A stretch of 64,000 nucleotides of DNA. It comes from Paraprevotella clara YIT 11840. GTDB taxonomy: Bacteria; Bacteroidota; Bacteroidia; Bacteroidales; Bacteroidaceae. The position numbers were made by a program, and so were the translations under genes. The number at the start of each line of letters is the position of its first letter. Within the stretch, counting starts at the first letter, position 1. Where the stretch lies: the NCBI RefSeq assembly GCF_000233955.1, contig NZ_JH376597.1:1-64000 (forward strand). The letters are read 5' to 3'. The notes under the pieces are model-generated. The model saw only the letters and a list, made by a program, of their open reading frames with translations. It searched no databases and was not told where the DNA came from. Shown piece after piece: positions 23,849 to 31,771 of this stretch.

Positions 23849-25090
23849 CACAATCTGCTGGCCTGCCTCTTGACCGTCCTTGCCGTCAATCTCGTATCCT
23901 GCGGAGAAAAAGAGGAGAAAAAAATATCCCCTTTGGGTATCACGGAAGAAGAATATGCGGAAACAGCTTACGACTTAGACCAGATACAGGAAGCCGGCGA
24001 ACTGATAGCCGTCACGCTGTCCGGTCCCGACACTTATTATGAATATAAGGGAAAAGGATTCGGACTGCAATTTGAATTGGCCGAACACTTTGCCGTGTCC
24101 ATCGGTGCCAAGCTCCGTATGGAAGCAGTACGCGATACGGCGGAGCTTTTCCAACGACTGAAAAAAGGAGAGGCAGACCTCATCGCATTGGAAATTCCGG
24201 AGAACCACATGACAGACACGGAACTGCAATTCTCCGGCGTCCGGTCGTGTCCGTCAGACAGTACGGCCGCAGTCAAAACCGGATGGGTCGTACGAAAGGA
24301 TGCCCCCTTCCTGGCCGAAGCCTTGGACGGATGGTATAAACCCGAGACACGGTCTTTCTTGCAAAAAAGGGAACAGTTGCGTCTGTCTCCCGGCGGAAGT
24401 GTAAAACGCCGTGTCCGTGCCCCCTTCCAGAATCGCGCCAAGGGCATTATCTCGCCGTACGACACTCATTTTATCCGTCATAGCCAAGCCATCGGGTGGG
24501 ACTGGCGGCTCATGGCCGCACAATGTTACCAAGAGTCCGGTTTCGACCCGGAGGCCGTATCGTGGGCCGGAGCACGCGGACTGATGCAGATTATGCCTGA
24601 AACAGCCGTACATCTCGGTTTGCCCGCCGACCAAATGCACCAGCCCGAAAAGAACATCAGTGCGGCAGCCCGGTACCTCCGTGAACTCGAACGTAAATTC
24701 AGCGATATCCCCGGCAGGTCGGAACGTATAAACTTTATCCTGGCGGCCTATAATGGAGGAACGGGACACGTTCGCGACGCCATGGCCTTGGCACGTAAAC
24801 ACGGCAAAAACCCGCAGTTGTGGAACGATGTGGCTCCTTTCATCCTCCGCCTGAGCCAACCGCAATATTACAACGACCCCGTAGTGCGTTACGGCTATCT
24901 GCGCGGAGAAGAGACCTACGGCTACGTGACTTCCATCCGTGAACGTTGGCTACGTTACCGTGCTGCCGTCCATGGTGGCACGACCGGTGCCGCGCCTGCC
25001 CCGTCACGCAAGAATTCGCGCGGAGGATTCAAAAGCAAAGTACTGAGTGCCGAAGAAGTGGAAGCCAAGTCCAAACAGAATACGCCATAA
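23693..25090 (+). CDS. MltF-like lytic transglycosylase lipoprotein with repeat-derived N-terminus
   Basis: 465 residues. After an unusual 52-residue leader comes a lipoprotein signal (LLACLLTVLAVNLVSC, Cys 70), a solute-binding (SBP_bac_3-like) domain at about 85-240 and a C-terminal SLT domain with the catalytic Glu in CYQESGFDPEA (about residue 280), then GARGLMQIMPETA and AAYNGGTGHV. MltF-type enzymes cut peptidoglycan glycan strands at the outer membrane, forming 1,6-anhydro-MurNAc ends. The first 52 codons consist of two tandem copies of an in-frame palindromic repeat (periods 69 and 81 bp) that also occurs in the next gene. They place a positively charged stretch ahead of the signal peptide; no later in-frame ATG, GTG or TTG start is visible before the signal. 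The ATG overlaps the udk stop by 4 bp. Confidence 0.88.
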   Translation: MKVRISEFGWKAGFRLCRKRPDLWKITSKRGQSGAKTKFLGSVLPNGSDLWKHNLLACLLTVLAVNLVSCGEKEEKKISPLGITEEEYAETAYDLDQIQEAGELIAVTLSGPDTYYEYKGKGFGLQFELAEHFAVSIGAKLRMEAVRDTAELFQRLKKGEADLIALEIPENHMTDTELQFSGVRSCPSDSTAAVKTGWVVRKDAPFLAEALDGWYKPETRSFLQKREQLRLSPGGSVKRRVRAPFQNRAKGIISPYDTHFIRHSQAIGWDWRLMAAQCYQESGFDPEAVSWAGARGLMQIMPETAVHLGLPADQMHQPEKNISAAARYLRELERKFSDIPGRSERINFILAAYNGGTGHVRDAMALARKHGKNPQLWNDVAPFILRLSQPQYYNDPVVRYGYLRGEETYGYVTSIRERWLRYRAAVHGGTTGAAPAPSRKNSRGGFKSKVLSAEEVEAKSKQNTP

Positions 25091-25093
25091 CCC

Positions 25094-28000
25094 ATGACGG
25101 AAGAGATTCAGGACATATTCGATGAAATCAGAAACATCATGCAGCCGGACATGGACTGTACCGCACGTTACCATGCCCTCGACGCGCTGTTGCTCCGTGC
25201 GCTGAAAGACCGGACCCGCCACAGTCCGGTGGATTTCACCCACACAGCCGCACGCCTATATTGGCTCTGCAAACAAACCGGCCATCCGTCCCACCCGTTG
25301 GAAGTGTTCCGTGCGCGGGCCGGACGAATACAAAAAGGGCTTTTCCTGCCCGACGGAGAGGATGAAGCCTACGACTTAAAAGCGGTCTGCGAAGGATTGG
25401 CCGCTTTTTACCAAACCCATGTTCCGGAAGACGTGCAAAAACGCCTGCCCCGCCATTGGCGACCCGCTCCCGCACCTGCCGAAAAAGTACCGCAGGCCAA
25501 ACGTATCCGGATAACGGTGCACCGGTGGGACGAGCATTTCATTTATGGAAAAGACCACACGCATCCCACGGAACAACTGTTGAAAGTGGAATATGCCGAC
25601 GAAACCGACCGCACGTTCGCCGACTTGAAAGAACAACTGTACGAAGGGGCGCAGCTCAATCTCTTATCGGTCAAAGCCATAAAGGCGGAAGGCGCATATC
25701 CTTATGTCCTAAAACCCGAGATGTTGGTTCTCGACCCGGATTTCCTGATTGACATCACAGCCTTGTGCGCCTGCATCAGACCGTACGGGTATTCGGCTTA
25801 CACCCACTTGTTGAACAAATTCGCTCCTCCGGCACGCTCTGCGGCCATACAGTTGGGAAATGCGGCCAACCAGTTTCTGGACGACTGCGTGAATGAAAAT
25901 CGCGATTTAGAGAGAGAAGAAACAAGCGAAAACGAAGTTTTCAGGCTTGGCTCTGCCGAACGTGAGCGATTTATCCAAAATCGCGATTTAAAGAGAGCAG
26001 ACCGGGCTTGCCCGGAGTCTGCCGGGCGTGAGCGATTTACCCAAAATGCAGACGGGACGGCAGAAGCGGAACTCTACCTGCGTTCCATGCAGAATTCCTT
26101 CCGGATCTCCCCTCTTGCCTGGTCCACCTTGCCGGACATCGACCGCGATTTCTTCAACCGCTGCGAAATGCAATTCCACCACATCCGGCAAACCGTACGC
26201 AACAGTTTCAGTGCCGCAGGCATCGACATCCGGAAAACGGAAGTGGAACTGGAGCCGTCTTTCCTTTGCGAAGCCCTCGGGTTGCAAGGACGTATGGACC
26301 TGCTCACCCGAAACGCCGACAAGTTAGTGGAACTGAAAAGCGGAAAAGCGGACGAATATCCCTACCGTAGCCCGAAGGACGAACACCGCCTGCAAATGGC
26401 CCTGTACAAAGAAATCCTGTATTATAACCTGGACCGCAGGCATGAACAGGTACAGTCTTACCTCTTCTATTCACGCTATCCCGGGCTTTATGCCGTCGAC
26501 GTGCCGCGCAGCCATATCCGCCGCGCCATGGCCCTGCGGAATGCCATCCTGCACATAGAGCACCGCCTGAGAAGGGGGGAATCCCGTGCGTTGATAGACG
26601 AGCTGACGGAAGAACGGCTCAACGTGAACGGACGGGGCGATCGGCTCTACACTCGTTACCTGCGCCCCCGCATGATGGAAATACTGACACCACTTCATGG
26701 CATGAGGGGCGCGGAAGCCGATTATTTCCATCGCTTCCTGACGTTTACCGCCCGCGAACAATTCCGCGCCAAAGTCGGGGACGACCGGGCGGACTCGCCG
26801 GGCGGGTTCTCCGAAACATGGTGCTGCGACACACTGACCAAACAACAGAACGGAAACATCCTGACCGGACTGAAACTGCATCCCGTCCCCGACGAGGAAG
26901 GTGCCATCGTGCGGCTGGATTTGAAACTTCCGGAATACGGCGAAGACTTCCTCCCGAACTTCCGGCAGGGCGACATGGTAATGCTCTACGAACGGAACCA
27001 CGAAGGGGACAACGTGACGAACAAACAGTTCTTCCGTTGTACCATAGAGGAAATCCATCCTGAACACATGCTGCTGAAACTATCTTACAAGCAGCGGAAT
27101 GCCGGAGTATTCCACCCCGACAGCCTTTATGCCATAGAGCCGGGTTACATGGACGCCACATTCAACCAAGCCTACTCGGGACTGTTCAGCCTGCTCACCG
27201 CCCCACGGGAACGGAAAGAGCTGCTGTTGGGCATACGGCCACCGGCCACCGATCCGTCCGTAAGGCTCCACCGGCATTACCTGAATGAAGAAATAGACCG
27301 TATCGTCCTGAAAGCCAAACAGGCCCGGGATTACTTCCTGCTTGTCGGACCGCCGGGGACAGGAAAGACGTCGGTAGCCTTGAAATCCATGGTGGAAGAG
27401 TTCTTGTCGGATTCTCCACAAAAGACCCTCCTGCTCATGGCTTATACCAACCGGGCTGTGGATGAAATCTGCCATACGCTGTCTGCCATCAACCCTGCTC
27501 CGGAATATATCCGCATCGGTCAGGAACTGAACTGCGCCCCGGACTTCCGGCCACGGCTCATGAAGCACGTCATCGGGGATGCCACCTCCCGAAAAGAAAT
27601 CTACGAGAAGTTGGCGCCCGTCAGGGTGTTTGCCGGCACCATCAGCAGCCTATGCAGCCAGACAGAGCTATTCAGCCTGAAAGTCATCGACGTGGCTATC
27701 ATCGACGAAGCCTCACAAGTGCTCGAGCCCCAACTGCTCCCCCTGCTATGCGCCACTACTGCGGTGAACCGGGGAGACTATAACCTGAACCGTCTGGCCA
27801 TCGGGAAGTTCATCCTCATCGGCGACCACAAGCAACTGCCCGCCGTCGTGAGCCAACCCCGGGAAATGTCACGGGTGACCGAGGATAGCCTGCAAGCCAT
27901 CGGGCTGACCGACTGCCGTAACTCCCTGTTTGAACGCCTGCACCGGCTGAGCAGCCTGCAAGGCACGAAAAACATCGTGGAAATGCTTCATCGCCAAGGA

Positions 28001-28711
28001 CGCATGCATCCGTCCATCTGCGAATTTGTCAACCGTAATTATTATAACGGCGGACTGGATGCCGTTCCCCTCCCCCATCAACAGGAACCACTGGCATTCG
28101 GCACCCGTCCGGACGATGACCGATGGACCGCCTTCGTGGCCGGTACACGTATGGCATTTATTTCCGTACAAGCCGACGAAGCAGAATATTACACGAAAAT
28201 CGAGAGTAAGCAAGAGCAGACCAAGCTTGCCCAAGGTCTGCCGAACGTGGGCGATTCATCCAAAAGCAACAAGCGGGAAGCCGAGACTGTGGCACGTCTG
28301 ATACATACCCTTTGCCAACTGTACAGCCGCTCGGGCATACCCTTCAGTCCCTGTAAGCAAATCGGAATTATCGTCCCCTTCCGCGCACAAATCGCCATGA
28401 TACGCAAAGCCTTGGCTGAACGGCACATTCCCGACACGGCCGACATCACCATCGACACGGTGGAACGTTATCAGGGCAGCCAACGCGACATCATCATATT
28501 CAGCACCACCGTCAGCCGTCCGTACCAGCTCTCCATCTTGTCCGAACCGGTCATGACAGACGGTCGGGAAATAGACCGCAAGCTCAACGTGGCCCTCACC
28601 CGGGCACGCAAGCAATTTTTCATGACCGGAAACGAAACGCTGCTCCGGAATTGCACGGCCTACCGGAAGTTTCTGGATTTCTTAAGCAAAGAGCAAATCC
28701 TACGTCTGTAA
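25094..28711 (+). CDS. Dna2-like SF1 helicase with Cas4/RecB-type nuclease domain, carrying in-frame repeat insertions
   Basis: 1205 residues. A PD-(D/E)XK nuclease core lies at about 395-420 (GLQGRMDLLT, then LVELKSGK), upstream of an SF1B helicase: Walker A LVGPPGTGKTSVAL (about 750), IIDEASQVLEPQ (about 870), LIGDHKQLPAVV (about 910), QGRMHPSICEFVNRNYYNG, VERYQGSQRDIIIFS and LNVALTRARKQFFMTGN (1120-1172). This order is that of Dna2-type enzymes, which process 5' flaps and DNA ends. Three stretches interrupt it: residues 268-294, 295-316 and 1035-1056 are encoded by the palindromic coding repeat. The third falls between helicase motifs IV and V; none hits a catalytic motif. It starts 3 bp after the mltF-like gene, probably in the same operon. 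Confidence 0.9.
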   Translation: MTEEIQDIFDEIRNIMQPDMDCTARYHALDALLLRALKDRTRHSPVDFTHTAARLYWLCKQTGHPSHPLEVFRARAGRIQKGLFLPDGEDEAYDLKAVCEGLAAFYQTHVPEDVQKRLPRHWRPAPAPAEKVPQAKRIRITVHRWDEHFIYGKDHTHPTEQLLKVEYADETDRTFADLKEQLYEGAQLNLLSVKAIKAEGAYPYVLKPEMLVLDPDFLIDITALCACIRPYGYSAYTHLLNKFAPPARSAAIQLGNAANQFLDDCVNENRDLEREETSENEVFRLGSAERERFIQNRDLKRADRACPESAGRERFTQNADGTAEAELYLRSMQNSFRISPLAWSTLPDIDRDFFNRCEMQFHHIRQTVRNSFSAAGIDIRKTEVELEPSFLCEALGLQGRMDLLTRNADKLVELKSGKADEYPYRSPKDEHRLQMALYKEILYYNLDRRHEQVQSYLFYSRYPGLYAVDVPRSHIRRAMALRNAILHIEHRLRRGESRALIDELTEERLNVNGRGDRLYTRYLRPRMMEILTPLHGMRGAEADYFHRFLTFTAREQFRAKVGDDRADSPGGFSETWCCDTLTKQQNGNILTGLKLHPVPDEEGAIVRLDLKLPEYGEDFLPNFRQGDMVMLYERNHEGDNVTNKQFFRCTIEEIHPEHMLLKLSYKQRNAGVFHPDSLYAIEPGYMDATFNQAYSGLFSLLTAPRERKELLLGIRPPATDPSVRLHRHYLNEEIDRIVLKAKQARDYFLLVGPPGTGKTSVALKSMVEEFLSDSPQKTLLLMAYTNRAVDEICHTLSAINPAPEYIRIGQELNCAPDFRPRLMKHVIGDATSRKEIYEKLAPVRVFAGTISSLCSQTELFSLKVIDVAIIDEASQVLEPQLLPLLCATTAVNRGDYNLNRLAIGKFILIGDHKQLPAVVSQPREMSRVTEDSLQAIGLTDCRNSLFERLHRLSSLQGTKNIVEMLHRQGRMHPSICEFVNRNYYNGGLDAVPLPHQQEPLAFGTRPDDDRWTAFVAGTRMAFISVQADEAEYYTKIESKQEQTKLAQGLPNVGDSSKSNKREAETVARLIHTLCQLYSRSGIPFSPCKQIGIIVPFRAQIAMIRKALAERHIPDTADITIDTVERYQGSQRDIIIFSTTVSRPYQLSILSEPVMTDGREIDRKLNVALTRARKQFFMTGNETLLRNCTAYRKFLDFLSKEQILRL
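25896..26042 (+). repeat. Coding palindromic repeats, copies 3 and 4 (tandem, in helicase gene)
   Basis: Two head-to-tail copies start AAAATCGCGATTTA at 25896 and 25977; the next AAAAT is at 26043, giving periods of 81 and 66 bp. Both end GAGCGATTTA.CCAAAAT. Copy 3 keeps the AAAACGAAGTTTT tip of copy 2; copy 4 has the shorter hairpin GCAGACCGGGC-TTG-CCCGGAGTCTGC. Here the repeat is read as NRDLxRxx ... GRERFxQ, a frame different from that used in copies 2 and 5. Confidence 0.85.
28196..28261 (+). repeat. Coding palindromic repeat, copy 5 (in helicase gene)
   Basis: AAAATCGAGAGTAAGCAAGAG, then GCAGACC, a 12-nt loop and GGTCTGC, then CGAACGTGGGCGATTCATCC, with AAAA again on the right: a 66-bp period (22 codons). 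It is read in the same frame as copy 2 (KIESKQEQTK ...). Confidence 0.8.
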
Positions 28712-29308
28712 AAACCTCCAATTACAAAATGGCAAAAAGTCAATTCCGATGGTGCGTGACTCGTTTATTCGTCCCCCACTTGGATGTCCGCCGTAAATAC
28801 GCGATTCTCGCACCGTCGGGAAAAGGCAAGATGAAAGCCGGAAATGTATTCCGTTATCATAATGAAAACCATAAGGCGCGTTCTGCGCAGCCCCCAAAGA
28901 ATGGCGTAACCAGTAAGGCGTTCCAGCTTACCAAAAGACACTCCGAACCCACAGGCTTTTCCTTTCCAAATAGAGAAAATAATGGCATCCGCAGCAGGTT
29001 GAGCCACGGTTTTAAGGCACTTGTTCCACCGATAAGCGCATGACTTCCGACCGTCACGAGGAGAAAAAAAATGTTTTCTCAGCCGAACGATTTTTCATTC
29101 TGCTCCAAACGATTCATGTCTTTGGTGAATAAACATAAAAAAATGCCTTGAAACCTTAAAAAAGTATTCCTAAAAAGCCTCTTCCATACCTGTTTCAGGC
29201 TTTTGACACAACTCCGGCCAATGGGAAGAAAGCCTTTTCCCTTTCCATTTGCATGCCGGAAAGCGGAAAGAGTGCACATATTGTCAAGAATGGGACTTCC
29301 GGTTCCAT
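28712..29308. other. Convergent intergenic region with CTCAGCCGAA repeat copy C
   Basis: 597 bp between the 3' ends of the helicase and sigma genes. It holds the dispersed repeat at 29078-29112, followed by short inverted GCCTTGAAAC ... GTTTCAGGC segments that resemble the arms of the 19341-19656 block. Open frames on both strands between 28712 and 29057 overlap one another, match nothing known and have no promoter, so I do not call genes there. No obvious terminator follows the helicase stop. Confidence 0.5.
29078..29112 (+). repeat. Dispersed CTCAGCCGAA repeat, copy C
   Basis: CTCAGCCGAACGATTTTTCA then TTCTGCTCCAAACGA, two or three differences from copy B over 35 bp. It lies between two convergent genes. 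Confidence 0.75.
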
Positions 29309-29830
29309 TCACCCCGCCTTATACCGGTATATCCCGTCCACCCCCAGACGCACCGCCCTGAACGCCCTTTGCAAATGACTGCCCACAGAACGTTCGGACA
29401 CACTGAGCCTGTCGGCAATGGAAGCATACGACATACCCCTGTAAAAATACAAAATATATGCCTGACGGCGTTTCTCGGACAACTGTTTCACCATCTTCCT
29501 ATGCGCCACGCGAAGCTCCTTGTAATAATAATCTTCTTCTACCGTACTGCGGCCCTCCTCCTCACAGCAGGTGTATATGTCCATCTTGTCTTTTTTCATA
29601 TAACGGCGGCGCAGATAGTCTATCACGGTGTTCCGCATAACCGTATAGACTAAATTGTGAAGCGTTTCCTTGCGTACCCCTTCCCTGCATCTCCATATAT
29701 TTTCAAATACGTCCTGAGTCAGATCCTCCGCCTCTTCACGGTCGGAAACCCGAGACAAGATATAACCTCTCACCCGCCTCCGGTAATGTATATAACATGC
29801 TGAGAATTGACTTTCCGTGAATATTTCCAT
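29309..29830 (-). CDS. ECF-type RNA polymerase sigma factor (Bacteroidetes sigma-70 family)
   Basis: 173 residues with sigma region 2 (FENIWRCREG, VYTVMRNTVIDYLRRRY; EEAEDLTQDVF) and region 4 (MSYASIADRLSVSERSVGSHLQRAFRAVR). Bacteroidetes ECF sigma factors of this type usually answer to a FecR-like anti-sigma factor encoded next to a TonB receptor and SusD. Here no anti-sigma gene is adjacent: the neighbour upstream is the distal SusD of the PUL, separated by a terminator and 179 bp. It has its own -7 box at 29859-29866. Its link to the PUL is therefore uncertain. Confidence 0.92.
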   Translation of the reverse strand: MEIFTESQFSACYIHYRRRVRGYILSRVSDREEAEDLTQDVFENIWRCREGVRKETLHNLVYTVMRNTVIDYLRRRYMKKDKMDIYTCCEEEGRSTVEEDYYYKELRVAHRKMVKQLSEKRRQAYILYFYRGMSYASIADRLSVSERSVGSHLQRAFRAVRLGVDGIYRYKAG

Positions 29831-29858
29831 GATATTGGGTTCTTTAGTTTTCTAATCG

Positions 29859-29866
29859 CAAAATTA
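29859..29866 (-). promoter_or_regulatory. -7 box (TAATTTTG) for the ECF sigma gene
   Basis: TAATTTTG on the minus strand fits TAnnTTTG, 29 bp before the sigma ATG and downstream of the PUL terminator, so the sigma gene is probably a separate unit. Confidence 0.55.
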
Positions 29867-29942
29867 AGCCACCTTACCCAAAGAGGATAGGGCAATTTTC
29901 GACAAAACGTATGTCATTTTTTCCCATTTCATATTTTTTGCA

Positions 29943-29988
29943 GAAAAAACAGGCATGGAAAAGAGCCTATGCCTGCGTTCCATGCCTG
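29943..29988 (-). terminator. Terminator at the end of the SusCD operon
   Basis: On the minus strand CAGGCATGGAA and TTCCATGCCTG form an 11-bp perfect stem with a 17-nt loop, followed directly by TTTTTTC. It lies 21 bp after the stop of the distal SusD gene. Confidence 0.85.
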
Positions 29989-30009
29989 CCATTCCTCAAT
30001 ATACCATTC

Positions 30010-31764
30010 TCAATTCTCCACCATCGGCAAATACCAGTTTTTGCGGTCTTTCAATTTGTTGTAGAGCGTCTGGTCCGGCATATCCGGATTATTACGCCGT
30101 GCCACACGGGAAGCCAGAAAATCTTCTCCGCGACGGAACGCAAAGCGCATCAAGTCATAGAAACGGTTGCCTTCGTAGGCCGTCTCCAAAGCCATTTCGT
30201 CGCAAATCATATCCTCCACTTTCTGAATGCTGTCCTGAAGCGAAGCCATGGTGGGTAACGAGTAATGCAACGTGTCCATCTCCGCGTTACCACAACCGCG
30301 TGCATGCAAACCAATATTATCCTTGTTGTCATACATGTCGTAAAACGTATAACCGGACTGCATCAGACGGCGATATTCCCCATTGGCATCATATTGTATC
30401 AAATTGCCACGGCTCAAACCATACTTCAACGCATGGAAAGCCGTCAACGGATAACCCGCACGGTTGATGGCCTCGGCCAGACGAAGGTATACCGCTCCCG
30501 TACGATAGGTGGTCACATGCGGCCAAGAAGAGGAATACTTATTGATGCTCAACCCGTATCCCTCCTGATAATCCCGGTTGAAACGCAAATCGCCCATGAA
30601 ATATTGCGGTGTGCCCGGTACTGTGATATATGAATAATACTGAGGATTTTCCTTTGTCCCGTAATATAAGGTATCCTTTGCCAAACCCGTAAAACGAGAC
30701 ATATACTCACTTTCACCCGATTCTGATTCTTCTGTATACATCACGTAACAATAATAAGACTCATCCACTAATTTCTGAAGAGCATCAGACCCCATGAAAG
30801 ACCTAAACGATTGCCGCAAACTTCCCAATTTTCCATATTGAGAATTGCCTGCAAATGGAACGAGGCTAATACTTTCATTATAATTGTTTCCGAGAAAAAC
30901 GGAACTCCAACGATCCACAATTTGGGCACCATCCATATCCACAGTCCGATAAGCCACCTTTACATCAGGACTTACAAATCGTTTTTCAGACAATAAATAA
31001 TCACGATATTCTTGTGCAGCCTTAGCAAAATCAGATTTATTACCATCCAATGAACCACGCCATAAATAAAGGTCACCTCTCAGTAAACGAATTGGAAGAA
31101 AAAAATCACTACTATTTACTGAACTACTCTGATCATAAGTGAAGTTCCCATAATTGGGAAACGGCACATCAACGTAAGGAAGCAAATCATCAATGAAATA
31201 AGAACAAATCTCACCCAATCCCTTCCGCTTGGAAGGATCATTCATCACTTGCTCTATTTCAGAATAAGACAGCAAAGGCTGAGTATAGAACGGGACTTCG
31301 CCATAAAGCAAGGCCAATTGCAAGTAAGCCCACGCCCGGTAGGCACTCACGGCTGCATATTCCTTCAGGAACACTTTCTGCCCGCGACGCTCCATCTCGG
31401 CATCCGCACGTTCCAAATAGAAATTGCAATTATTCACAATGGCATAGTAATCCCGATAACGGTTGAAAGTCGCATTTTCCAAATTCTCAAAACGAGTCAA
31501 ATCCACCCAAGCACTACTTGTACCGACAAAAGGATCAGGCTTTACCAAATCTCCTCTCAATTCCCCTAAAAGCACTCCTTTTTCGACCACGTCTTGAACC
31601 TTGTCCAATATACCCAACATAGAGAACACGGTATCGCCCGGTTGAGAAAAGTCATGGTCTTCTTCAAACATCACCGTAGTAGTATCCACTTCACAAGCCG
31701 TGAAAGATACCGTAGCCGCCATCCAAATGGCGGTCAACTTTAATATGTTTTTTAACATCTTCAT
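30010..31764 (-). CDS. SusD/RagB-like outer-membrane lipoprotein (second pair)
   Basis: 584 residues. Lipoprotein signal MKMLKNILKLTAIWMAATVSFTAC (Cys 24) and the SusD fold: an N-terminal TPR-like part (GELRGDLVKPDPF, RDYYAIVNNCNFYLERAD, EYAAVSAYRAWAYLQLALLYGEVPF) and a C-terminal part with a helix MALETAYEGNRFYDLMRFAFRRG near the end. SusD proteins sit on the cell surface as the lid over the SusC channel and bind the glycan. It pairs with the SusC gene 7 bp upstream. It is the last gene of the operon. Binding aromatic residues cannot be assigned without a model. Confidence 0.95.
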   Translation of the reverse strand: MKMLKNILKLTAIWMAATVSFTACEVDTTTVMFEEDHDFSQPGDTVFSMLGILDKVQDVVEKGVLLGELRGDLVKPDPFVGTSSAWVDLTRFENLENATFNRYRDYYAIVNNCNFYLERADAEMERRGQKVFLKEYAAVSAYRAWAYLQLALLYGEVPFYTQPLLSYSEIEQVMNDPSKRKGLGEICSYFIDDLLPYVDVPFPNYGNFTYDQSSSVNSSDFFLPIRLLRGDLYLWRGSLDGNKSDFAKAAQEYRDYLLSEKRFVSPDVKVAYRTVDMDGAQIVDRWSSVFLGNNYNESISLVPFAGNSQYGKLGSLRQSFRSFMGSDALQKLVDESYYCYVMYTEESESGESEYMSRFTGLAKDTLYYGTKENPQYYSYITVPGTPQYFMGDLRFNRDYQEGYGLSINKYSSSWPHVTTYRTGAVYLRLAEAINRAGYPLTAFHALKYGLSRGNLIQYDANGEYRRLMQSGYTFYDMYDNKDNIGLHARGCGNAEMDTLHYSLPTMASLQDSIQKVEDMICDEMALETAYEGNRFYDLMRFAFRRGEDFLASRVARRNNPDMPDQTLYNKLKDRKNWYLPMVEN

Positions 31765-31771
31765 ATCCTTG

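Noticed and set aside
28712-29057. Open frames on both strands after the helicase gene
   Set aside because: They overlap each other, lack promoters and known features, and have odd composition; not supported as genes.
29309-31764. Sigma gene as last gene of the PUL operon
   Set aside because: A strong terminator with T6 at 29943-29988 and a separate -7 box lie between them.
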